Shown: piece by piece, positions 42,934-50,582 of the stretch | Layout of the letters: the number at the start of each line of letters is the position of its first letter | Position numbering within the stretch: the first letter of the stretch is position 1 | Origin: Winogradskyella ouciana | GTDB taxonomy: Bacteria; Bacteroidota; Bacteroidia; Flavobacteriales; Flavobacteriaceae | Length of the DNA: 64,000 bases | Direction of reading: 5' to 3' | Assembly: GCF_009709615.1 (NCBI RefSeq) | Contig: NZ_WJYA01000004.1 | Location: 310,001 to 374,000 of the forward strand | Translations under genes and position numbers: made by a program | Notes under the pieces: model-generated | Databases searched by the model: none | Seen by the model: only the letters and a program-made list of their open reading frames with translations | Told to the model about the DNA's origin: nothing

Positions 42934-43014
42934 TCAAAACTTATATTTTCACTTCTACACATAAGTTTTGATAAGCACAGCTTGTCAGAATAGTATTAAT
43001 TTAAACATACTATT
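42934..43014 (+). promoter_or_regulatory. Two inverted repeats upstream of the MFS-led operon
   Basis: TCAAAACTTAT (42934-42944) pairs exactly with ATAAGTTTTGA (42961-42971) over 16 bases. AATAGTAT (42989-42996) pairs with ATACTATT (43007-43014) over 10 bases and ends two bases before the MFS start codon. The first could be a protein-binding dyad or RNA stem. The second would hide the translation start if it forms in the message. The loop of the first carries the same 16 bases found at 41589-41604 upstream of susC. Confidence 0.45.
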
Positions 43015-43016
43015 TC

Positions 43017-44555
43017 ATGAAAAAGCGCACACTAGGTTTCTGGGAAATTTGGAACATGAGTTTCGGTTTCTTGGGAATTCAAATGGGTTTTGCCCTTCAG
43101 AATGCAAATGTCAGTCGAATTTTTCAAACGCTTGGAGCAGAAGTTGAAGACATACCTATCCTTTGGGTTGCAGCACCGTTAACTGGTTTAATAGTTCAGC
43201 CAATCATTGGCTATTTTAGTGATAGGACGTGGCATCCAAAATTAGGTCGTCGAAGACCATACTTTTTAATAGGAGCCATTTTAGCATCTTTGGCATTGTT
43301 CATTATGCCAAATTCTCCTGTGCTTTGGTTTGCCGCAGGTATGCTTTGGATTATGGATGCTTCCATAAATGTTTCCATGGAACCATTTAGAGCTTTTGTA
43401 GGGGATAATTTGCCAAATCACCAAAGAACAAAAGGTTTTGCTATGCAAAGCTTTTTTATTGGTATTGGTGCTTACGTTGCTTCTAAGCTTCCGAAGATAT
43501 TGACATATTTTGGAGTTGCCAATACTGCACCTGAAGGGGTTATACCAGATTCTGTTAAATACTCATTTTATATTGGTGGTGCGGCATTTTTTATAGCTGT
43601 GCTATGGACTGTACTACGCTCTAAAGAATATTCCCCAGAGGAAATGAAAGTATTTGAGGAGCATGAAGCAAAGAGTCAAGATTATGTGACCAAGGAACGA
43701 TCTGAGTCATGGTATGTTTCAAATGGGAAGTCTCATATTTTTAAAGGGGTAATTACTCTTTTAATTGGAATAATAGCTACCTATGGTGTATACCATTTTG
43801 AATTAAAGAAAGATTTGTATGTATTGACTTTGGGACTGATTTCATTGGGAGGAATAATTTTGATTATTTCTGGTCTAATGCAAAAAGCTAAGAATTACCA
43901 TAACGGTTTTGTAACCATTGTGAACGATTTTCAATTCATGCCTAAGGTAATGAAACAACTGGCTTGGGTGCAATTTTTCTCGTGGTTCTCATTGTTTTCA
44001 ATGTGGATTTATACAACCAGTGCAGTAACTGAGCACATATACAACACAAAGGATACAACTTCACTGGCTTACAATACTGGTGCAAATCAAGTAGGAGAAA
44101 TGTTCGCTAATTATAATATTATTGCAGCAGCAGTAGCATTCTTACTACCATTACTAGCAAAAAAGACAAGTAGAAAATTTACCCATTTCTTGGCTTTGGT
44201 TGCTGGTGGCTTTGGATTAATGTCTATATACTTCATTAGCAATCCTTCAACGTTCACAATAGAATGGTTACCAATGATTGGAGTTGGAATTGCATGGGCT
44301 TCTATTTTATCAGTTCCTTATGCGATGCTTTCAGGTTCTCTGCCTGCTAGTAAAATGGGTTACTATATGGGAGTGTTCAACTTTTTTATTGTAATTCCAC
44401 AATTAGTTGCAGCCTCAATTTTAGGATTTTTGGTATCCACATTTTTTGATAACCAACCTGTTTATGCACTATTGATAGGTGGTGGGTCTATGATACTAGC
44501 AGGAATTCTATCTTTAATGGTAAATGATAAAGTAACAGCAGTAGCAAATGAATAA
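43017..44555 (+). CDS. MFS sugar transporter, probable maltose/maltodextrin permease
   Basis: The 512-residue protein has about 12 membrane segments. It belongs to the glycoside/cation symporter-like branch (SLC45-like), with FWEIWNMSFGFLGIQMGFAL, the motif A-like YFSDRTWHPKLGRRRPYFLIG and WIMDASINVSMEPFRAFVGD. A central loop (about 205-240) is charged. It heads the operon with beta-PGM and GH65 phosphorylase, so it likely brings maltose (or short maltodextrin) into the cytoplasm. The next gene overlaps its stop by 8 bases. Confidence 0.9.
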   Translation: MKKRTLGFWEIWNMSFGFLGIQMGFALQNANVSRIFQTLGAEVEDIPILWVAAPLTGLIVQPIIGYFSDRTWHPKLGRRRPYFLIGAILASLALFIMPNSPVLWFAAGMLWIMDASINVSMEPFRAFVGDNLPNHQRTKGFAMQSFFIGIGAYVASKLPKILTYFGVANTAPEGVIPDSVKYSFYIGGAAFFIAVLWTVLRSKEYSPEEMKVFEEHEAKSQDYVTKERSESWYVSNGKSHIFKGVITLLIGIIATYGVYHFELKKDLYVLTLGLISLGGIILIISGLMQKAKNYHNGFVTIVNDFQFMPKVMKQLAWVQFFSWFSLFSMWIYTTSAVTEHIYNTKDTTSLAYNTGANQVGEMFANYNIIAAAVAFLLPLLAKKTSRKFTHFLALVAGGFGLMSIYFISNPSTFTIEWLPMIGVGIAWASILSVPYAMLSGSLPASKMGYYMGVFNFFIVIPQLVAASILGFLVSTFFDNQPVYALLIGGGSMILAGILSLMVNDKVTAVANE

Positions 44556-45204
44556 AAAAGGATTCATATTTGATCTCGATGGTGTGATTGTTGACACCGC
44601 TAAATATCATTTTTTGGCTTGGAAGAAATTAGCTAATAGCTTAGGTATAGATTTCACTGAAGTAGAAAATGAGCAACTAAAAGGTGTAAGTCGGGTAAGA
44701 TCATTAGAAAAGATTTTGTCTTGGGGAAATAAAACCATTTCCGAAGATAAATTCATGGAATTAATGTCTGCAAAAAACACAGATTATTTAAGTCATATTT
44801 CCAAAATGGACGAAGATGAAATACTTCCAGATGTTCCAAAAATATTGAATTTATTAAAAGATAAAGAGCAACCTATCTCATTAGGCTCAGCAAGCAAAAA
44901 TGCCAGAACCATTTTAGAGCGTGTAAATCTAAAAAAACATTTTGATGCTATCGTAGATGGTAATGATGTAAGCAAAGCGAAACCAGATCCTGAGGTTTTT
45001 TTAATAGCTGCAAAACTATTAAATGTAAAGCCAGAGCATTGTATAGTTTTTGAAGATTCTGTTGCTGGAGTCGAGGCTGCCAATGCTGCCAACATGGTGT
45101 CGATTGGTATTGGAAGTGAAGACGTTCTTGGACATGCCAAATATATATTTAAGGATTTCACAGAAATCTCAAATGAGTTTATAAACTCACTAATTGAAAA
45201 TTAA
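44548..45204 (+). CDS. pgmB: Beta-phosphoglucomutase
   Basis: The 218-residue HAD-family enzyme has catalytic Asp residues in FIFDLDGVIVDTAKYHFLAW and a cap domain with VSRVRSLEKILSWG. It also has LGSASKNARTILERVNL, DGNDVSKAKPDPEVFLIAA and VFEDSVAGVEAANAANM. It turns beta-glucose-1-phosphate into glucose-6-phosphate. Its position right before the GH65 phosphorylase matches the known maltose phosphorylase pathway, which makes exactly this phospho-sugar. It is cytosolic. Confidence 0.95.
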   Translation: MNKKGFIFDLDGVIVDTAKYHFLAWKKLANSLGIDFTEVENEQLKGVSRVRSLEKILSWGNKTISEDKFMELMSAKNTDYLSHISKMDEDEILPDVPKILNLLKDKEQPISLGSASKNARTILERVNLKKHFDAIVDGNDVSKAKPDPEVFLIAAKLLNVKPEHCIVFEDSVAGVEAANAANMVSIGIGSEDVLGHAKYIFKDFTEISNEFINSLIEN

Positions 45205-45246
45205 AACATACAGTGCCATTAGAATATGGTACTAAGATTAAGATAA

Positions 45247-47553
45247 ATGAATTTAGATTATATCATACCAAATGATTGGTCAATCTTAGAAGAGGGATTC
45301 GATCCAAATAACGTAAAGGCGTCAGAAAGTATATTCAGTATCGGAAATGGTGCCATGGGACAACGCGCTAATTTTGAAGAGCAATATTCAGGGCCAACAT
45401 TTCAAGGAAGTTATATTGCGGGTGTTTATTATCCAGATAAAACCAGAGTAGGTTGGTGGAAAAACGGTTACCCAGAATATTTTGCAAAAGTACTTAATGC
45501 ACCAAACTGGATAGGTATTAATGTTTTTATTAATGATGAGGCCTTAGATCTTCATATATGTAAAAAGATTGAAAATTTTAAAAGAGAGCTCAACATGAAA
45601 GAAGGTTGGCTATCTCGCAGTTTTATCGCTACGCTTCAAAATGAGGTTAAAGTAGAAGTAAGTGTTAAACGTTTTTTAAGTTTAGATATAGATGAATTAG
45701 GTGCAATAAATTACTCGGTTAAACCTTTGAGTTCTGACGCTACCATAACATACAGACCGTATATCGATAGTGGGATTACAAACGAAGATACCAATTGGGA
45801 TGATAAGTTTTGGGATACCTTAAATGTAAGTCACGAGAACAATCAAGCCTTCATTCAGGCCAAGACAATGAAGACCGATTTTTATACCTGTACCTTTATG
45901 GAGTCTCAAGTTTTTATTGATGGCAAATCTGTAATTATTGAGCCAAATATAAGTGCAGATTCAAACAGTGCTTCGTTTAGTTATAGTTATAATGTAAAGA
46001 AAGACCAAACCTACACCATTCATAAGTTCGGTGGTTATACTGTTGATAGAAACCACGATAAATACGAATTGGTTTCAGCTGCTAAAATGGTTCTGAACAA
46101 AGCCACAAAAACTGGATTTTCAGCATTGCTCGAAGCTCAAAAAAATGCATGGGCAAAAATTTGGGATATGGCAGACATTACTATAGATGGAGATGTAAAA
46201 GCACAACAAGGCATCCGATTTAATATCTTTCACTTAAATCAAACCTATCTCGGTACTGATGCAAGATTAAATATTGGGCCTAAAGGATTTACTGGCGAAA
46301 AATATGGAGGAAGCACCTATTGGGATACCGAAGCCTATTGTATTCCTTTTTATATGGCAACAAAAGACCAAAAGGTGGCCAGAAACTTATTGACCTACAG
46401 ATATAAACATTTAGAAAAAGCCATTGAAAATGCCGAAAAATTAGGATTTTCAAACGGTGCAGCATTGTACCCTATGGTAACCATGAATGGTGAAGAATGC
46501 CATAACGAGTGGGAAATTACATTTGAGGAAATCCATAGAAACGGTGCCATTGCGTTTGCCATTTTCAATTACCATCGTTATACAGGAGATTACAGTTATA
46601 TCCAAGAAATGGGATTAGAAGTACTTATTGGTATTGCTCGTTTTTGGCATCAACGCGCAAACTTCTCAACAGACAAAAACAAATATGTTATCTTAGGTGT
46701 AACTGGGCCAAATGAATATGAAAACAATGTAAACAATAACTGGTACACTAATTATATTGCCCAATGGTGTATCAATTATGCAGTTGAAAACATTAATCGT
46801 GTGGCATCAGAATATGATACGGATTACACCCGAATTATGAATAAGGTTAAACTATCTAAAGCCGAAATTAAGGAATGGCAAGAGGTAGCGGACAACATGT
46901 ATTTTCCATACTCTGAACAACACAATGTGTATTTACAGCAAGATGGTTTCTTGGATAAAGAATTAATAACTGTAGCAGACTTAGATAAGTCGCAACGACC
47001 AATAAACCAAAAATGGTCTTGGGATAGAATTTTGCGTTCACCATACATAAAACAGGCGGATACGCTTCAAGGGTTTTACTTTTTTGAAGATCAGTTTTCT
47101 ACTGAAGAATTAAAACGACATTTCGATTTCTATGAACCATTTACAGTACACGAAAGCTCATTGTCACCTTGTGTACATAGTATTCAGGCAGCGAAGTTAG
47201 ACCGAATGGACCAGGCCTATACGTTTTATTTGAGAACATCGCGATTAGACTTGGATGACTATAATCACGAAGTGCACGAAGGTTTGCACATCACCTCAAT
47301 GGCAGGTACCTGGATGAGCATTGTAGAAGGCTTTGGAGGCATGCGTATTAAAAACGATATGTTAAGTTTTGAGCCTAAAATCCCTGAACAATGGGAAGGG
47401 TATTCGTTTAAGGTGAACTTTAGGAATAGAATACTAAAGGTTATCGTAAACCAAGGCAAAACACATTTTGAGTTAGATGGCGACGAAGATTTATCAATTA
47501 TGGTACATGGTAACGAAGTAATTATTTCACCTAATAAGTTGGTAACGGTTTAG
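45247..47553 (+). CDS. GH65 family maltose phosphorylase
   Basis: The 768-residue protein has no signal peptide and is cytosolic. GH65 features are the N-terminal beta-sandwich (SIFSIGNGAMGQRANFEEQY), the linker WDMADITIDGDVKAQQGIRF, the active site with YGGSTYWDTEAYCIPFY and the acid Glu in NGEECHNEWEITFEEIHRNG, plus ILGVTGPNEYENNVNNNWYT. Phosphate-contact residues lie in the HITSMAGTWMSIVEGFGG region. GH65 includes maltose, trehalose and kojibiose phosphorylases. The neighbours (MFS transporter, beta-PGM, alpha-glucan enzymes) favour maltose. The products would be beta-glucose-1-phosphate and glucose. Confidence 0.92.
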   Translation: MNLDYIIPNDWSILEEGFDPNNVKASESIFSIGNGAMGQRANFEEQYSGPTFQGSYIAGVYYPDKTRVGWWKNGYPEYFAKVLNAPNWIGINVFINDEALDLHICKKIENFKRELNMKEGWLSRSFIATLQNEVKVEVSVKRFLSLDIDELGAINYSVKPLSSDATITYRPYIDSGITNEDTNWDDKFWDTLNVSHENNQAFIQAKTMKTDFYTCTFMESQVFIDGKSVIIEPNISADSNSASFSYSYNVKKDQTYTIHKFGGYTVDRNHDKYELVSAAKMVLNKATKTGFSALLEAQKNAWAKIWDMADITIDGDVKAQQGIRFNIFHLNQTYLGTDARLNIGPKGFTGEKYGGSTYWDTEAYCIPFYMATKDQKVARNLLTYRYKHLEKAIENAEKLGFSNGAALYPMVTMNGEECHNEWEITFEEIHRNGAIAFAIFNYHRYTGDYSYIQEMGLEVLIGIARFWHQRANFSTDKNKYVILGVTGPNEYENNVNNNWYTNYIAQWCINYAVENINRVASEYDTDYTRIMNKVKLSKAEIKEWQEVADNMYFPYSEQHNVYLQQDGFLDKELITVADLDKSQRPINQKWSWDRILRSPYIKQADTLQGFYFFEDQFSTEELKRHFDFYEPFTVHESSLSPCVHSIQAAKLDRMDQAYTFYLRTSRLDLDDYNHEVHEGLHITSMAGTWMSIVEGFGGMRIKNDMLSFEPKIPEQWEGYSFKVNFRNRILKVIVNQGKTHFELDGDEDLSIMVHGNEVIISPNKLVTV

Positions 47554-47590
47554 ATGATTTTATAGCTCCAGTTAAAGAACACTAAAAACA

Positions 47591-49543
47591 ATGAATATGA
47601 AAAACATAATAAAAATAGTTTCAGTATGCTTATTGATTTTTGTGACTTCTTGTAAGGAGCAAAACCAAAAAGAAGTAGAGCAGTCAACATCTAAAGAGTT
47701 TACCGAAGAATTAAATGATCTCGAAAGGATAGAACCACCACATTGGTGGACTGGGTTTAAAAACGCTGAATTGCAATTACTGGTTAAACATCCTAATATC
47801 GGAAGTTACACACCAGAGATTTCTTATTCTGGTGTCACTCTAGAAAATTTTCATCAGGCAGATAGTCCTAATTATCTGTTTTTAGATTTAGAGATTTCGG
47901 AATCTGCAAAAGCAGGTAAATTCAATATTGTTTTTAAACAAGATGATGGTAAGGAGCTTGTTCAAACTTATGAGTTGAAATCGCGTGAAAAATCAGCTGA
48001 AGATTATATAGGTTTTAATAGTTCAGATGCCATTTATCTCATCACACCAGACCGTTTTGCAAATGCAAACCCAGAAAATGATGAGGTAGAAGGTTTATTA
48101 GAACAAGGAATAGATAGAACCCATGGTTACGCTAGGCATGGTGGAGATATCCAAGGTATAACAGAGCATTTAGATTATATAGACAATTTAGGGTTTACTG
48201 CGGTTTGGCCATGTCCTGTACTCATTAATGATATGCCAAGGGGCTCTTATCATGGTTATGCCATGACAGATTTTTATAAAGTAGATCCAAGATTCGGAAC
48301 TTTAGATGAATATAAAAATCTAGCTGATGAGCTAAGAAACAGGGACATGAAACTTATCATGGACCAAGTGGCTAATCATTGTGGTTTACAACATTGGTGG
48401 ATGAAGGATTTGCCGTTTAAGGATTGGGTAAATTATCAGGATTATTATCTAGAAAATATAGATAACTGGAATAGAGAAACAACTAAAATGTCTAATCATA
48501 GGCGAACTACAAATCAAGATCCTTATGCAGCAAAAATAGATAATGATGGCATGTCTCAAGGTTGGTTTGTACCAGATATGCCAGATTTAAATCAACGGAA
48601 TCCGTTTATGGCAAATTACATCATTCAAAATAGTATTTGGTGGGTAGAAACTTTAGGCTTGGGCGGAATCCGTCAAGATACCTATCCATATCCAGATAAA
48701 GCATTTATGAGTGATTGGGCAGGTGCAATTATGACTGAGTATCCTAATTTTAGTATTGTTGGTGAGGAGTGGAGTTACAATCCGCTTTTAATAGCATATT
48801 GGCAAGAAGGTCATGAAAATAAAGATGGTTACGATTCTAACTTAAAATCATCAATGGATTTTGCGATGCAAAAACAGATTATTGATGCATTAAATGAAGA
48901 AGAATCTTGGGATAAAGGTCTTGTTAAAATGTACGAAGGTTTAGCAAATGATTTTGCCTATACCTCACCAAAAGATATCATGGCATTTCTAGATAATCAT
49001 GACAAGAGCCGTGTTTATACAGAGCTGAAAGGTGATGCAGTAAACACCAAAATGGCCTTGAGTTACTTATTAATGTTGCCAAGAATTCCTCAGATTTATT
49101 ATGGTACAGAAATCTTAATGGACGATTTTGATAATCCAGGCGATCATGGGTTAATTAGAACAGATTTTCCTGGAGGTTGGCAAGGAGATACTGTGAATGC
49201 GTTTACAGGCGAAGGTCTAAATGCCGAACAAAAAGAGATGCAGAACTTCCTTAAAAAGATGCTCAACTACAGAAAGGAAAGTAAAGCCATTCATGAAGGC
49301 GAAACAAAACACTTTGCACCATTCGAAGGCACATATTTCTTATACAGAACACATGGTAACGAAACCGTAGTGCACATCATTAACAAAAATGAAGAACCTA
49401 TTGAAATTGATTTAAACTATCACGAAGAAATGGGTCTAAATGGAAAAACATTAAAGAATGTCATAACTGGAGAGACCATGGTTTGGGGAGATAGTATAAA
49501 GTTGAATGAAAAAGGAAGCATAATCTTATCGACAAAACTATAA
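47591..49543 (+). CDS. susA: GH13 neopullulanase/cyclomaltodextrinase-like lipoprotein (SusA-like)
   Basis: The 650-residue protein has the lipoprotein signal KIVSVCLLIFVTSC. The N-terminal domain (about 46-130, PPHWWTGFKNAELQLLVKHP) is of the cyclomaltodextrinase-N type. The GH13 barrel carries ADGF-like GFTAVWPCPVLINDMPRGSY, LIMDQVANHCG, nucleophile D363 in GGIRQDTYPYPDK, acid/base E392 in IVGEEWSYN and the HD pair in AFLDNHDKSR. It matches SusA-like periplasmic neopullulanases that cut imported maltodextrins, cyclodextrins and pullulan fragments to maltose. It is anchored in the periplasm or outer membrane. Confidence 0.92.
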   Translation: MNMKNIIKIVSVCLLIFVTSCKEQNQKEVEQSTSKEFTEELNDLERIEPPHWWTGFKNAELQLLVKHPNIGSYTPEISYSGVTLENFHQADSPNYLFLDLEISESAKAGKFNIVFKQDDGKELVQTYELKSREKSAEDYIGFNSSDAIYLITPDRFANANPENDEVEGLLEQGIDRTHGYARHGGDIQGITEHLDYIDNLGFTAVWPCPVLINDMPRGSYHGYAMTDFYKVDPRFGTLDEYKNLADELRNRDMKLIMDQVANHCGLQHWWMKDLPFKDWVNYQDYYLENIDNWNRETTKMSNHRRTTNQDPYAAKIDNDGMSQGWFVPDMPDLNQRNPFMANYIIQNSIWWVETLGLGGIRQDTYPYPDKAFMSDWAGAIMTEYPNFSIVGEEWSYNPLLIAYWQEGHENKDGYDSNLKSSMDFAMQKQIIDALNEEESWDKGLVKMYEGLANDFAYTSPKDIMAFLDNHDKSRVYTELKGDAVNTKMALSYLLMLPRIPQIYYGTEILMDDFDNPGDHGLIRTDFPGGWQGDTVNAFTGEGLNAEQKEMQNFLKKMLNYRKESKAIHEGETKHFAPFEGTYFLYRTHGNETVVHIINKNEEPIEIDLNYHEEMGLNGKTLKNVITGETMVWGDSIKLNEKGSIILSTKL

Positions 49544-49545
49544 AG

Positions 49546-50526
49546 ATGAAAAACACCATTTATGTTTTAGTCCTATTAATGATAATGTCTTGTAAAAACG
49601 AGAAGAAAACTACTAATGCCGATTTTGAATCTAACATGCCAAGTACAACCTACACTTTTGAAAAGTTAGACAAGGTAGAGCTTTATGCAGGTTCCTTAAT
49701 TAGAGCAGATAGTTTTCCTTCTAAATATATAACACCACGACCGGTAGATATTTGGTTACCTAAAGATTACACCAGAGATAAAAAATATAGCGTCCTCTAT
49801 ATGCACGATGGGCAAATGTTATTTGATAGTACCACATCTTGGAACAAACAAGAATGGAAAGTTGATGAATGGGCAACTAAACTTATGGAAGAAGAAAAGG
49901 TTCAGGATTTTATAGTGGTAGCTATCCATAATATTCCTAACATCCGTTGGCAAGATTTGTTTCCTGAGAAGGCAATTAACTTTATAGACGAAAGTGTAAA
50001 AGATTCCCTTGCAGACATAGCTGGTAAAAAGAATATAAAACTCAATGGTGACAATTACTTAAGATTTATAGTCGAAGAATTAAAGCCACAAATAGATTTT
50101 GCTTATCCTGTTCATACAGATAGAGAGCACACTTTTGTTATGGGTTCAAGTATGGGAGGTTTAATGTCAATGTATGCTATTTCCGAATATCCTGAAGTTT
50201 TCGGTGGAGCAGCATGTTTATCAACCCATTGGGTTGGTGCTATGCCAATGGAAAAGAACCCTTATCCTGATGCTATTTTTCAATATATGGAAACTAATTT
50301 ACCAAAAGCAGGAAATCATATGTTGTATTTTGATTACGGCAACAAAACCCTAGACCAGCATTACCCACAATATGCACCTAGAGTAGATGAGATATTAAAA
50401 GCAAAAGGTTATACAGATAAAGATTCTAAGAACTTATTTTTTAAAGACACTGACCATTCAGAGAATTCTTGGAATAAACGCCTAGATCAACCCTTAATAT
50501 TCTTATTAGGGAATGATTTGGATTAA
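49546..50526 (+). CDS. Alpha/beta-hydrolase esterase lipoprotein in the alpha-glucan operon
   Basis: The 326-residue protein has a lipoprotein signal ending LMIMSC. The esterase-D/Fes-like fold shows VDIWLPKDYTRDKKYSVLYM, HDGQMLFD, and nucleophile S202 in VMGSSMGGLMSMYAISEYPE. Other parts are YFDYGNKTLDQHYPQ (acid region) and the catalytic His in KDTDHSENSW. Relatives are carbohydrate esterases of the CE1 type and siderophore esterases. Here it sits 2 bases after the SusA-like gene and before GH31. That suggests it removes acyl groups from an alpha-glucan or cleaves a related ester. Such esterases occur in some flavobacterial alpha-glucan loci, but their substrate is open. Confidence 0.86.
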   Translation: MKNTIYVLVLLMIMSCKNEKKTTNADFESNMPSTTYTFEKLDKVELYAGSLIRADSFPSKYITPRPVDIWLPKDYTRDKKYSVLYMHDGQMLFDSTTSWNKQEWKVDEWATKLMEEEKVQDFIVVAIHNIPNIRWQDLFPEKAINFIDESVKDSLADIAGKKNIKLNGDNYLRFIVEELKPQIDFAYPVHTDREHTFVMGSSMGGLMSMYAISEYPEVFGGAACLSTHWVGAMPMEKNPYPDAIFQYMETNLPKAGNHMLYFDYGNKTLDQHYPQYAPRVDEILKAKGYTDKDSKNLFFKDTDHSENSWNKRLDQPLIFLLGNDLD

Positions 50527-50535
50527 TAGCAACCT

Positions 50536-50571
50536 AAGACCTCATGGAAAGGTTTAAATCTGTGAGGTCTT
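50536..50571. repeat. AAGACCTCA/TGAGGTCTT inverted repeat
   Basis: AAGACCTCA (50536-50544) pairs with TGAGGTCTT (50563-50571) over 18 bases. It resembles, from memory, a small palindromic repeat (AGACCTCACAGG...CCTGTGAGGTCT) found in gaps of many Bacteroidota. It carries an ATG that is in frame with the GH31 gene and can mislead start prediction. Confidence 0.55.
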
Positions 50572-50582
50572 TAAAATTTACT

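Noticed and set aside
44793..45161. 122-codon minus-strand frame inside the beta-phosphoglucomutase gene
   Set aside because: It lies opposite an intact HAD enzyme and shows Ser/Ala-rich shadow composition.
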